From positions 1,116,001 through 1,180,000 of the forward strand of contig CP073216.1 of NCBI GenBank assembly GCA_020342235.1: DNA of 64,000 nt, in the 5' to 3' direction. Below are positions 18,584 to 28,068 of the stretch, in pieces; the stretch's first letter is position 1; each line of letters starts with the position of its first letter. This DNA is from Saccharomycopsis phalli. Taxonomy: Eukaryota > Ascomycota > Saccharomycetes > Ascoideales > Saccharomycopsidaceae. Under the pieces are notes generated by a model. It searched no databases. It saw only the letters and a program-made list of their open reading frames with translations, and had not been told where the DNA came from. The position numbers and the translations under genes are program-made.

Positions 18584-20860
18584 ATGTCGACACTCCACCA
18601 GCCAGCGGCAATAGCCTCCCGGAGCCCGATGGTCAGCCATGGCAACGGCCACGCGCTCCCACATGCCCGGTCCGAGTCCAGCGTCGGCAAGCCGGGCCCC
18701 CAGGCGGGTCCGCCTAGCCAGGCGGGTCCGCCCGCGGCCCTGGGCCCCCCGCCCGGCCCGCTGGACCCCGCGTACCTGAGCAACTTGACCGCAATGGCCG
18801 ACACGTGGCTTGCGATTGCGTCGTGTTGCGAGACAATTGGCGACGCAGACAAGGCGCTTGCGGCGTACGACCGGGTGTTGCTGCTTGTGCCGAACAACGC
18901 CCAGGCGCTCACGCGGCTCGGGAACCTCTACCGGCACCGAGACATGTTCCCGCAGGCATCTGAGTTCTACCAACGGGCCCTCACCACCGACGGCACCAAT
19001 GGCGAGACGTGGGGCCTCTTGGGCCACTGCTACTTGATGCTCGACGACCTCCAGCGAGCATATGCCGCGTACCAGCAGGCGTTGTGCTACTTGGCAAACC
19101 CCAACGTGCCAAAGCTCTGGCACGGGATTGGTATTCTCTACGACCGGTATGGGTCGCTTGAGTTTGCCGAGGAGGCGTTTGCTCGAGTGCTTGAGTTGGA
19201 TCCAAAGTTTGAAAAGGCCACCGAGATCTACTTCCGGCTCGGGATCATCTACAAGCAGCAGAACAAGTACACCCAGTCACTCGACTGTTTCAAGTACATT
19301 CTCCCCGACCCTCCATCGCCGCTCACCCAGCCAGACGTCTGGTTCCAGATTGGTCTTGTGCTCGAGCAGCAGCGCGACTTCAGCGGCGCACGTGACGCCT
19401 ACGAACGGGTCCTCGAGTCCAATCCGCGGCACTCCAAGGTGTTGCAATTGCTCGGGTGTCTCTATTCGCAGCAGCCGGCGTCGTTCCACGACCTAGACAA
19501 GGCCCTTAGTCTCTTGTCGCAGTCGCTTGACTTGGATCGGGGCGACGCTCATACTTGGTACCATTTGGGCCGTGTGTACATGGCCAAGAGCAATTTCCCA
19601 TCGGCGTACGAGTCGTTCCAGCAGGCAGTCAACATCGACGCGCGAAATCCAACGTTTTGGTGCTCGATTGGTGTATTGTACTACCAATTGTCCCAGTACC
19701 GAGACGCGCTCGACGCGTACACACGAGCAATCCGCCTCAATCCATACATCTCCGAGGTCTGGTACGATCTCGGCACATTGTATGAGACGTGCAATAACCA
19801 GTTGAACGATGCTTTGGACGCTTACACCCATGCACAGACCCTTGACCCATCCAACCCGCACATCACCGCCAGACTCGAACAGTTGACCAAGTACCAACGG
19901 GAGGGCGGCAAGATTCCACCGCCGTCACAAGAGCCAAAGCTCCCGCAGGAAATGATCCCGACCATGAAGGAGCAGAAGATCAAGCAGCAGCAGCAGGAGA
20001 CAAAAATCCCCCAGCTCCGTCTCGACGAGCAGCCGCAGCCGCTCCAGCATGCCGTCAGCATCCCGCCGCCGCCACAAGGTGCTCCTCCCCAGAGCCATTA
20101 TCCCGCACAGTTTGGCAGTCTTCAGCCCGACAAGGGCGACAAGTATCCGGAGCGATATCCGGAGAAGTTGGGTGAGAAGTTGGGTGAGAAGTTGGGTGAG
20201 AAGTTGGGTGAGAGGTTTACTGGTGAGAGGTTTACTGGTGAGAGGTTTACTGGTGAGAGGTTTACTGGTGAGAGGTTTACTGGTGATAGGTTTACTAGCG
20301 AAAAGCTTCCTAGCGAAAAGCTTCCTAGCGAAAAGCTTCCTAGCGAAAAGCTTCCTAGCGAAAAGCTTTCCACCGAAAAATATCTGGAACCACCAAAACC
20401 CCTCCACGTCGATAAACCCCTCCACCTTGAAAAACCCCTCCATCTTGAAAAACCCCTCCATCTTGAAAAACCCCTCCATCTTGAAAAACCCCTCCACACC
20501 GAAAAATCCCTCCACACCGAAAAACCATTGCAGGACAATCCAGCCCAGAACGAACCCCAGCGGCCTATAGTCCACCAGCCTCCCTCCATCCTGCCAGACA
20601 AGGATCCAGGGCGCCTGGTGCCCAAAAAGTACCCAGACGTGCTCAACGGACGGCCGCCAGCCAAGCGCGAGTTTAAGGAAAAGGAAAAGCCGCGCAAGAA
20701 GCCCACTGTGAAAAAGACTCCAGAGCCTCAGGCGTCCGACTTGAAGTTGCCCCAGGGCAATCCAGAGGAGGATGACGAGGATGAAGACATGGAAGACACT
20801 AAAGAAGAGGAAGTCCAGGAGCGAGAGGTTGTCGAGGATGAGGACTACGATGAGGACTAG
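18584..20860 (+). CDS. CYC8: global transcriptional corepressor Cyc8 (Ssn6)
   Basis: Orthologue of Cyc8/Ssn6, the TPR subunit of the Tup1-Cyc8 corepressor that is recruited by DNA-binding repressors in the nucleus. The 758-residue protein has a short Gly/Pro-rich N terminus and about ten consecutive TPR units (residues about 69-435). Diagnostic blocks include LAIASCCETIGDADKALAAY and LWHGIGILYDRYGSLEFAEE. The C-terminal half is low-complexity. The glutamine/alanine tracts of S. cerevisiae Cyc8 are replaced by four successive tandem-repeat blocks (20164-20539: GEKL, RFTGE, KLPSE, KPLHLE), then a basic KEKPRKKP segment and an acidic tail ending EDEDYDED. S. cerevisiae Cyc8 is 966 residues; the TPR core is complete and the tail is shorter. 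Confidence 0.95.
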   Translation: MSTLHQPAAIASRSPMVSHGNGHALPHARSESSVGKPGPQAGPPSQAGPPAALGPPPGPLDPAYLSNLTAMADTWLAIASCCETIGDADKALAAYDRVLLLVPNNAQALTRLGNLYRHRDMFPQASEFYQRALTTDGTNGETWGLLGHCYLMLDDLQRAYAAYQQALCYLANPNVPKLWHGIGILYDRYGSLEFAEEAFARVLELDPKFEKATEIYFRLGIIYKQQNKYTQSLDCFKYILPDPPSPLTQPDVWFQIGLVLEQQRDFSGARDAYERVLESNPRHSKVLQLLGCLYSQQPASFHDLDKALSLLSQSLDLDRGDAHTWYHLGRVYMAKSNFPSAYESFQQAVNIDARNPTFWCSIGVLYYQLSQYRDALDAYTRAIRLNPYISEVWYDLGTLYETCNNQLNDALDAYTHAQTLDPSNPHITARLEQLTKYQREGGKIPPPSQEPKLPQEMIPTMKEQKIKQQQQETKIPQLRLDEQPQPLQHAVSIPPPPQGAPPQSHYPAQFGSLQPDKGDKYPERYPEKLGEKLGEKLGEKLGERFTGERFTGERFTGERFTGERFTGDRFTSEKLPSEKLPSEKLPSEKLPSEKLSTEKYLEPPKPLHVDKPLHLEKPLHLEKPLHLEKPLHLEKPLHTEKSLHTEKPLQDNPAQNEPQRPIVHQPPSILPDKDPGRLVPKKYPDVLNGRPPAKREFKEKEKPRKKPTVKKTPEPQASDLKLPQGNPEEDDEDEDMEDTKEEEVQEREVVEDEDYDED
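20164..20539 (+). repeat. four adjacent coding minisatellites in CYC8
   Basis: Consecutive in-frame arrays: 12-bp KLGE x4 (20164-20211), 15-bp RFTGE x6 (20212-20301), 15-bp KLPSE x5 (20302-20376) and 18-bp KPLHLE-like x8 (20396-20539). All are charged and probably disordered. Confidence 0.93.
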
Positions 20861-20905
20861 TATTGTACATTTGTAGTTAATATAATGTGAACTTACTGTA
20901 GCTGG

Positions 20906-20998
20906 ATGAGGAGTGAGAATACTATGAGAAAATACCATGAGGAGTGAGAATACTATGAGAAAATACCATGAGGAGTGAGAATACTATGAGAAAATACC
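20906..20998. repeat. 31-bp tandem repeat, 3 copies, after CYC8
   Basis: Units beginning ATGAGGAGTGAGAATAC at 20906, 20937 and 20968, about 45 bases past the CYC8 stop. Confidence 0.93.
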
Positions 20999-23258
20999 AT
21001 GAGGAGTATGAGTATACTATGAGGAGTGTGAGTATACTATGAAGTGTATGAGAAGTGTGTGAAGTGTGTGAAGTGTGTGAAAAGTGTATGAAAAGTGTGG
21101 CAGTGTCCTATACTAATCATGGGACAGCTCCTATTGTCATATACTAATTATGGGATGTTGGTACAATAATTAAAGGTCGGTGTACTATTATGAAAGTAGA
21201 GTTGGTATGTCCTATACTTAATTGAAATTAATGCTGATTTATTAACCAAAAGTAGTGTTGTATTCTAATCATGAAACCAGTGTCGTCTAATTATAAAACT
21301 TGTCATCCACCATCATAAAGTAATACTGTACACTAACTACGATAGTAATATCGTCTAATTATAAAAGTTATGTCCACTATCATACAGAATACTGCATACT
21401 AACTACGATAATATCATCGTTATTATTACAATACTATTCTTGCTCTAATCAACGTATACCATCATGGCCAAGTGTCGGTTACACTATGCAGTACTAACCT
21501 GCGGATGGGTGACGCAACGCCAAGCAGAAAAAAGAAACGTCGCTGGTTTGTTTATTACCAACCTTATTTCCCCTGGATTGCCAAAAACAGCAACGCCTGG
21601 GGTACCACGTCACGTGGCAACGAATATGCGCCCAATAGCTGCTGTGTATACAATTTCATGTCATGTGTAGCTGCGTATGGCAAGGTTTCTACGTATAGCA
21701 ATGTATCCGCGTCGAGCAACGTACCTACGTATAGCCATGTTCGCATTCAGCTGTTTTGACTCGTTCCCACGCGGTTTCTGATACTCAGCATCAGCTTACA
21801 ACTGTCGAACCATTGGCCACGGGAAAATGTCCATTTCGCTGGTGTTGAACTACACTATTTTCCAGACCATTGGCATATGATCGAGTTTAATTTCATCCAC
21901 CGAACCTCTTTATAAATCGTTTAATCCGTAGAGCCCCTTTCTATTCCAAAAGGTGACTGGCTTGGAAGATTGTCAATCGGTCCTTCACTAGGCACAGGCC
22001 AGTTTCGGATGCGGTCTTGTGACACTAATCATTGGCCATTGAGTGCTCCCAACTGGGTTTCAGAGAGACGAAAATGATAACCAGGCGTCGTCAATTGTAG
22101 AACCAATAGATGGTGACAACGGCTCGACTGGATGTTACCATGGTGAATAGATATATATAAATCTCAGCTCATCATTACCAGTGTAAACTAAGTAGCTCGT
22201 CCACTTGCTGACAACTTGTCAGAGGGCTACATGGAATGGTCAAAGATTCAGTCATTCAAGTCCAAAGGAAAAATGGCCACGAGAAATCCAGAGGCAAAAG
22301 CGTGATTAAAGATGCATTTCTTAATTTACTAGCTATTGCTTAAAGGCTTAATGGGTAGTGTTTTGTAGCATGGTATTAGGTGTGAGAGAAAGTTGGCCAT
22401 ATGTATGTGTAGGAAGATTACCAGTGAGTATTTTCAATGGTTTGATGGTTAAATAATCAAGTTTAGTTGGTATAGCCATTAATTTCCAGTGAAGCTGATG
22501 TATAGAAGTAAATTGACATATTATTATTATTGATGCTATGTCAAACTTTCACAACATCATATGTCCTGCTTTCCGAGTCCAAGAGCATATTCACAAGGTA
22601 GCCTCGTTTAACCAGCAATTTAGGCAAATGCTGAATACACTTGTCCATTGACCAGTTTGTCAGATACAGTGTTTTCTCCAACTACATGGCGGTGCTGTCG
22701 AGGTTAGGCTAGTTGGTATTAATCCCGTCCTTTGTCGGAGAAGAATCAATATTTCCAGAGTTTAGAATAATATAAATGTACAAATTATTTTTATTTTCAT
22801 GGAAGTTTATAGCTGATGCTGAGTTGAAATGGCCAAGTGGAATGGTCAAGTGGAATGGTCAAGTGGAATGGTCAAGTTGGCTTAATTTACAAATTTAAAA
22901 GCTGATTGTTTCCTGGATTACGACCAACAAATTGGTAACTTGCTCAGCTTTGCTTTGAGCGTTGCTTGTATACTATGATACAGTCTGACTGGTGAAGCTG
23001 GCCAAGTCACGTGCAGTATTATCAGGACATTCTGGGAGTCACATGGTCAGTAAACAGACTGAAGCATGGTATATTCAACAGTAATCAGTAGTAGGAAATG
23101 ATTCAATTAGACAAGACGCGAGAAACCATTCTAGTGACATAGGATACAATCCGCGACACATTTAAATGCCTTGAGGCGCAGATGATCATATCTACCAAGG
23201 TGTATGTAATTGTAAATCTCGGAATTGTAAATCGCGAATTGAGCCATCTGAACCATCG

Positions 23259-23440
23259 CGAATTGAACATCTGGAATTGAACATCTGGAATTGAACATCT
23301 GGAATTGAACATCTGTAACTAAACTCATCTCGAATTAAAGCCACTCGAATTAAACTCATTTGAATTAAAGCTACTCGAATTAAACTCATTTGAATCAAAG
23401 CCACTCGAATTAAACTCATTTGAATCAAAGCCACTCAAAT
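23259..23440. repeat. 14-bp x4 and 30-bp x3 tandem repeats
   Basis: GGAATTGAACATCT-like units (23259-23314) are followed by CGAATTAAACTCATTTGAAT-type 30-bp units at 23345, 23375 and 23405. They lie within 100-280 bases of the SEC53 stop. Confidence 0.9.
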
Positions 23441-23538
23441 TGCAACTCCATATGACTCAAAACTCCATCTAGTACACTCCATCTACTACCCACCCACCCC
23501 CACTCCATCTACAAATTAATCACATATCCGTATTACTA

Positions 23539-24297
23539 CTAATCCTTAAAGAAAAGCTCCTTCAAGATCTCATAGGTCTCCTCAGGAGACTTGACAGAAT
23601 GGCCAATGGTGCGCTTGTCGCTGAAAATCTCCCAGTCGTTCCCTCCTGGGTAGCACTTGTCACCAAAAAAGTGGATTTCCTTAAAGTCCTGGTCAGCAAT
23701 GTGCTGCAAACAGTAGGTCTTGTCCCATCCGGTTGGGAACACATCAAAGGAGATTTGGCCGCCAATGGAGTAGGTGAGGGCCAAGTCTGGGAACGCCTTC
23801 TTCAACTCGGCAACCATGGTCTCTCTGATCTTGTGCTTCTTGTCATAAGCCTCGTAGTCGTTCCGCTCCTGGGTGGACGCATTTCGGCCGACTGGAGAGA
23901 CGTTGATCATGCCGTTTCTGAACTCAATGAAAGTGCCACGGCGGACTGGCAAGTCGAGCTTGGAAAGGTACGCCAAGATCCATTTGGCCAACTCGTTGTA
24001 CTTGTCATTGCCAATCCAGTTGAGGAACGACTGGGAAGCAAGTGGCTTGCCCAACTTGTAGGCGGTCAATCCGTTTTCCGAGAAGCAGTAGTCAAACTGG
24101 TCCAAGACGTTGTCACCCAATTGCTCCTTTTGCTTTGCCAAGTCGGAACCACCAACGAAGCCAATGACGATTTTTTTTCTGAGCTCTGGCAAAAGCTCCT
24201 TCATTTTGTCGCCAATGACGAGTCTGGCTGGGGTCAAAGTCCCGTCCACATCAAAGAGTGCGATGATTCCCTTTTTTTCCTTGTTTGCAAATGACAT
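23539..24297 (-). CDS. SEC53: phosphomannomutase Sec53
   Basis: Converts mannose-6-phosphate to mannose-1-phosphate in the cytosol, feeding GDP-mannose and dolichol-phosphate-mannose synthesis for glycosylation and GPI anchors. The 252-residue HAD-fold protein (S. cerevisiae Sec53 is 254) starts at the ATG at 24295-24297. An upstream in-frame extension to 24354 was rejected as non-conserved. The nucleophile motif FDVDGTLTP (Asp16, Asp18), [37 protein letters not shown] and the metal-binding [15 protein letters not shown] are all present. Essential in yeast; the product supplies donor for the MNN1-like enzyme encoded at 8325-10628. Confidence 0.97.
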   Translation of the reverse strand: MSFANKEKKGIIALFDVDGTLTPARLVIGDKMKELLPELRKKIVIGFVGGSDLAKQKEQLGDNVLDQFDYCFSENGLTAYKLGKPLASQSFLNWIGNDKYNELAKWILAYLSKLDLPVRRGTFIEFRNGMINVSPVGRNASTQERNDYEAYDKKHKIRETMVAELKKAFPDLALTYSIGGQISFDVFPTGWDKTYCLQHIADQDFKEIHFFGDKCYPGGNDWEIFSDKRTIGHSVKSPEETYEILKELFFKD

Positions 24298-24382
24298 TGT
24301 CGTGGGAAAATACGTGTGCGAATTTTGCAGGATTTTACCGGTGGGTCCATGCACCGTGGTCAGATGTGGGAAACGGGACAGG

Positions 24383-24480
24383 TGGAGATGAAGTGGAATG
24401 GATGGAAATGGGATATGTGGAGATGAAGTGGAATGGATGGAAATGGGATATGTGGAGATGGAAAGGGGATACTGGATGGA
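24383..24480. repeat. 35-bp tandem repeat
   Basis: TGGAGATGAAGTGGAATGGA-containing units start at 24383, 24418 and 24453; the last is degenerate. Confidence 0.9.
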
Positions 24481-24908
24481 AATGAGAGGTTGATAAGGGT
24501 TGTAAGAAGGGCATGATTAGTGTGATGAGTGATGAGTATTATAGTGTAGATTACAGTATATATGTATAGTTTACGACAATTGGCAAGAATATCAAAAACA
24601 ATTTACTCAATCATTTGAATTGACTCAATCATCTAAATCCACTCATCTGAATTATCCACATGGTAGCTGTAGATTCGTCCCAGTTTCCAATGCTCTATAT
24701 ATAGTACAATCCTAGTGCTGCGGCAGACAGACGTTAATCATAAAGTGGAAAAGAATCATGAGTGATGGACCATCTGTTGAATTGTGCTATATTATATTGT
24801 CCATGGATATGATATAGGCTAATGTACGTGTATCTACACACGCACCATCTACCTAAATTGCACCTCACTCACGTCACTCATTATTCACATTACATATTAC
24901 ACTCATTG

Positions 24909-25050
24909 ATATTCCCATTCTTTACACCACTCATATTCCCATTCTTTACACCACTCATATTCCCATTCTTTACACCACTCATATTCTCATCCACCACACT
25001 ACTCATATTCTCATCCATCACACCACTCATATTCTCATTCCATCCCACTT
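24909..25050. repeat. 24-bp tandem repeat, about 6 copies
   Basis: Units of ATATTCCCATTCTTTACACC plus ACTC, degenerating to ATATTCTCATCCA types near the LCL3 start. Confidence 0.92.
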
Positions 25051-25116
25051 CATTCCAAGTCATCAAGTCATCAAATCATCAAGTCACCAATTTCACTCTA
25101 CTCAGTTTTTTCTTCC

Positions 25117-25791
25117 ATGAGCAACGACACATCACTCTTCCACCCCCGCACAGTATTCCTTTCCCTTGTCCTCACATCCGGATTCCTAGGATCGTACCGT
25201 CTCTACAAGTCCAAATTTAAACGCATCCCCACCGCCTTGGACATCCCGACTCGCTACTTCCACCAACGGTTTCTCCGAGGAATCGTGACCTCGGTTGGCG
25301 ACGGCGACAACTTCCACTTCTTCCACACCCCCGGCGGCATCTTTGCCGGCTGGGGATGGCTCAGAAACGTGCCCGAGACCCGCAAGAAGCTCAGGAACCA
25401 GACGTGGAGCGTCCGCTTGTGCGGTGTCGATGCGCCAGAACGAGCCCATTTCGGCAAGCCAGCACAGCCGTTTTCCGAGGACAGCTTGATCTGGCTCAGG
25501 CAGTACTTGTTGCACCGCAAATGCTACGTGAAACCATTGCGAATCGACCAGTACAACCGGGTGGTTGCCAAGGTGTTGGTGAAGAGCTTTGGCGTGTTTA
25601 CGCGAGACGTTAGCGAGGAAATGCTTCGGTACGGGATTGCCGTGGTGTATGAGAACAAAAACGGCAGCGAGTTTGATGGGCAGGAGGCGATTTACCGGAA
25701 GACGGAGGCCATGGCTAAGAAGAAGAAGTTGGGGCTCTGGGGAGTGAAGCGGACCCTTAGTCCAGGTGAGTATAAGAGGAAGTATAGGTGA
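25117..25791 (+). CDS. LCL3: probable membrane-anchored mitochondrial nuclease Lcl3
   Basis: A 224-residue staphylococcal-nuclease-fold protein of the Lcl3 family (S. cerevisiae 274), a mitochondrial membrane protein of uncertain cellular role. An N-terminal hydrophobic segment (about residues 12-30) is followed by the SNase domain (about 50-215). Conserved catalytic-type residues lie in VGDGDNFHF, VRLCGVDAPE and QYNRVVAKV. The family signature FAGWGWLR is present. The last residues (EYKRKYR) and the TGA stop fall inside a 27-bp tandem repeat whose unit carries the stop, so array changes would move but not remove termination. Confidence 0.93.
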   Translation: MSNDTSLFHPRTVFLSLVLTSGFLGSYRLYKSKFKRIPTALDIPTRYFHQRFLRGIVTSVGDGDNFHFFHTPGGIFAGWGWLRNVPETRKKLRNQTWSVRLCGVDAPERAHFGKPAQPFSEDSLIWLRQYLLHRKCYVKPLRIDQYNRVVAKVLVKSFGVFTRDVSEEMLRYGIAVVYENKNGSEFDGQEAIYRKTEAMAKKKKLGLWGVKRTLSPGEYKRKYR

Positions 25792-25895
25792 GGGAAGTAT
25801 AAGAGAAAGTATAGGTGAGGGAAGTATAAGAGAAAGTATAGGTGAGGGAAGTATAAGAGGAAGTATAGGTGAGGGAAGTATAAGAGGAGAGGAGA
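25766..25895. repeat. 27-bp tandem repeat spanning the LCL3 stop codon
   Basis: A first partial unit (25766-25787) is followed by about four 27-base units, GTGAGGGAAGTATAAGAGAA plus 7 bases, from 25788. The first unit encodes the LCL3 C terminus. Confidence 0.93.
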
Positions 25896-26799
25896 GAAGA
25901 AAAGGATCAAGTATTGCAGAAAGACTGTATGACAGCTCAAGACAAATGATGCAACAATTATTCAAAGCAAGCATTATACAAATGACAATCAATTGCACAG
26001 CTGGAAAATAATGGACAATTTATAGAGTGTTATTCCAAAAGAGTCACTTTGTCAGAAAAGGCGGCCAGGAGGATGATTTCAACTTGGTGTAAAGGATAAA
26101 GATGATAAGTAGATGATAAAAAAGGCAGATGCAACAGCATATTTGGGTTCTCTTCCTTCAACGATATAGTAAAGAGACTAGAGCATAGACTAGAGCATAG
26201 AATAGTGAATAGCATAGTGAATAGAGAATGAGAATAGAAATAATCAAGTCCGAACTACATCTGTATTTAGTGACATGTTCTACTTCCTGACACGTTCGTC
26301 ATTGAGTAAAATCACATTGGTAAAACTAAAGCCGAGATGAAGTAGTTTAGTGTGAAAGAGTTGAATAGTTTAGTGTAAAAGAGTTGAATAGTTTAGTATG
26401 GAATAGTTGAATAGTTTAGTATGGAATAGTTGAATAGTTTAGTATGGAATAGTTGAATAGTTTAGTATGGAATAGTTGAATAGTTTAGTGTAAGAGTTGA
26501 ATAGTTTAGTGTAAGAGTTGAATAGTTTAGTGTGGAATAGTTGAAATAATTCACCAGTTGAATAGTCTAATACTCTCGATAGTTTAAATAATTCTCCACT
26601 TGGAATAATCTCGTCCTCTGCCAATACACCATCTCCACATAAACGATACACTACAGCAATAGTTAATATCTCGTAGCCATTGAGTCCTTTGACCCGCACT
26701 TGCAAAAACCAACTGCCCATCCGGACCATCCTATAAAATACTATAAACTAATCCATCTGAATAAAAAACAGCAACTCCCATCACCCTTGAAAACTACCA
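25792..26799. other. intergenic LCL3-FMP52 with minisatellite
   Basis: Convergent 3' flanks. Beyond the LCL3 stop array it holds an array of roughly nine 20-23-bp units (26350-26545). No gene is supported. Confidence 0.75.
26350..26545. repeat. about 23-bp tandem repeat (AGTTGAATAGTTTAGT type)
   Basis: Repeated AGTTGAATAGTTTAGT followed by TGTAAAAG, ATGGAAT or TGTAAG spacers, about nine units. Confidence 0.92.
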
Positions 26800-27462
26800 T
26801 TACTTGAGCAACGCATGGAGATCGCTGGTATTCAATATTTCAACACCTTTCTTGTCCTGCTCCAACGCCTTCAAAACAGCCGCAGCAATATCATTCGCAT
26901 GGATTGCTTGGGTCAACGAGTGCAATGGAGAATTATTGAACCAGCCGCTGATCTTGGTAAGTGCATCGGTCATGATTCCTTTGCTGACTTCCCGGTCACC
27001 CAATAATACGCCTGGACGCACGATGATCGTTCTTTCAAAGCCCAATTTTTGCACTTCTTCGTCCAACTGGCCCTTCATCTTCAAGTACGGCAAAAACGAC
27101 GTGGTACTGGCACCCGCTGAAGAAATCAAGACATATGTCTTGAACCCCTTGTCCTTGGCGGCTTTGGCCACTTCCAAGTTCAAATCGTAGTCAATTTTGC
27201 GCTGGTTCTCCAATCCACCAGCAGCAGCCCGTGTGGTGCCCAATCCCGAAAAAAACACGTCCCTTAGGGTGCTTTTGCCAATTGCTTGTGGCCATTCTTG
27301 GGAGTTGGATTGAATAATACTATTCACCTTGCTGCTGACGGTAAACGGGATCTTTCTTCGAACTAATGCATCGACTGCGCCAACGGAAGCCGACTTATCA
27401 GCTAGCTTTAAAAATTCACCGCCAACTAATCCAGTGGCGCCCACAACAAATATTCCTGTCAT
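26800..27462 (-). CDS. FMP52: mitochondrial outer-membrane protein Fmp52
   Basis: A 220-residue NAD(P)-binding Rossmann-fold protein of the Fmp52/HTATIP2 (TIP30) family (S. cerevisiae Fmp52 is 231), found at mitochondria; no reaction is established. The N terminus FVVGATGLVGGEFLKL is the GxxGxxG dinucleotide-binding loop. The block FSGLGTTRAAAGG, the YVLISSAGAS strand and the IVRPGVLLGDRE motif are family hallmarks. The ATG at 27460-27462 is chosen because it places the Rossmann loop at residues 3-15; an upstream in-frame extension is not conserved. Divergent from the U2 snRNA gene about 155 bases away. Confidence 0.92.
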   Translation of the reverse strand: MTGIFVVGATGLVGGEFLKLADKSASVGAVDALVRRKIPFTVSSKVNSIIQSNSQEWPQAIGKSTLRDVFFSGLGTTRAAAGGLENQRKIDYDLNLEVAKAAKDKGFKTYVLISSAGASTTSFLPYLKMKGQLDEEVQKLGFERTIIVRPGVLLGDREVSKGIMTDALTKISGWFNNSPLHSLTQAIHANDIAAAVLKALEQDKKGVEILNTSDLHALLK

Positions 27463-27577
27463 CTTAAAACAACTGTAGACATTAGATTGCATTTTTGGTA
27501 GGACGGCGCATCCAAGCACCACCCAGTGCATGTGACGATCCATCCGAGCACCAACAGAGCTTTTTTTTTTTTTTTAC

Positions 27578-27585
27578 TATAAATA
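27578..27585 (+). promoter_or_regulatory. TATA box of U2 snRNA gene
   Basis: TATAAATA about 39 bases upstream of the inferred U2 5' end, just after a run of 16 or so T residues. Confidence 0.6.
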
Positions 27586-27616
27586 CAGCGGCATTCCCAG
27601 ACCCATTTTTTCTTCT

Positions 27617-27815
27617 TTAAATCTCTTTGCCTTCTGGCTTAGATCAAGTGTAGTATCTGTTCTTTTCAGCGTAACAACTGAGATGCTTCCAACGGAAGTG
27701 TATTATAATTGTTGCAAATATTTTTGTCTTTGGTGGTGTTCTTATTAATGGGCTTGCCCATTGCTCACCGCATCGTGTCGTTGCCCTTGCACGTTTTGGC
27801 TTCTGACGCAATTCT
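27617..27815 (+). ncRNA. U2 spliceosomal snRNA
   Basis: The 5' domain reads AATCTCTTTGCCTTCTGGCT, then AGATCAAGTGTAGTATCTGT, then TCTTTTCAGCGTAACAACTG. This is nearly identical to yeast and human U2. It includes the branch-site-pairing GTAGTA at 27650-27655 and the stem IIa region. An Sm site (ATTTTTG, 27720-27726) and a 3' hairpin (AATGGG-CTTG-CCCATT, 27747-27762) follow, then a further 3' stem-loop. Compact length (about 200 nt) resembles S. pombe or human U2, not the 1,175-nt S. cerevisiae RNA. The exact 5' and 3' ends are estimates. Confidence 0.93.
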
Positions 27816-28068
27816 TATTCTATACGAATAATTCTTTTAAGCCGCTCCAGCGAGGCCGTTGGCTCGGTTTTTGGAATTATGCATTGTTTTAGAAAATGTA
27901 TAGTTATTATGAATATAATCCATTGTGAATTACCAGTATTTTAAATGAATCAGTTTGGGTGTTGGAATACGCCGGCTCGTGTAACTGTGGAGTTGATTCT
28001 GAACATGTCTCTTTATGTAGGGTAAAACCCATCGTGTTTTAGAGAAAAAATTTGTCCATCATCTCCAC
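27816..28068. other. U2 3' flank and POL5 promoter
   Basis: About 250 A/T-rich bases; no other feature seen. Confidence 0.5.

Larger units (their letters stand above)
20861..23538. other. long repeat-bearing intergenic region CYC8-SEC53
   Basis: Convergent 3' ends of CYC8 and SEC53. No gene, tRNA or mobile element recognised in 2.7 kb. Repeats: 31-bp x3 (20906-20998) running into GTGTGAA-type short repeats to about 21110; about 69 bp x2 (21281-21420); 13-bp x3 (22835-22873); 14-bp x4 (23259-23314); 30-bp x3 (23336-23440). Confidence 0.7.
24298..25116. other. divergent intergenic region SEC53-LCL3
   Basis: Shared upstream region. It contains a 35-bp minisatellite next to SEC53 (24383-24480) and a 24-bp minisatellite next to LCL3 (24909-25050). 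No gene seen. Confidence 0.75.
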
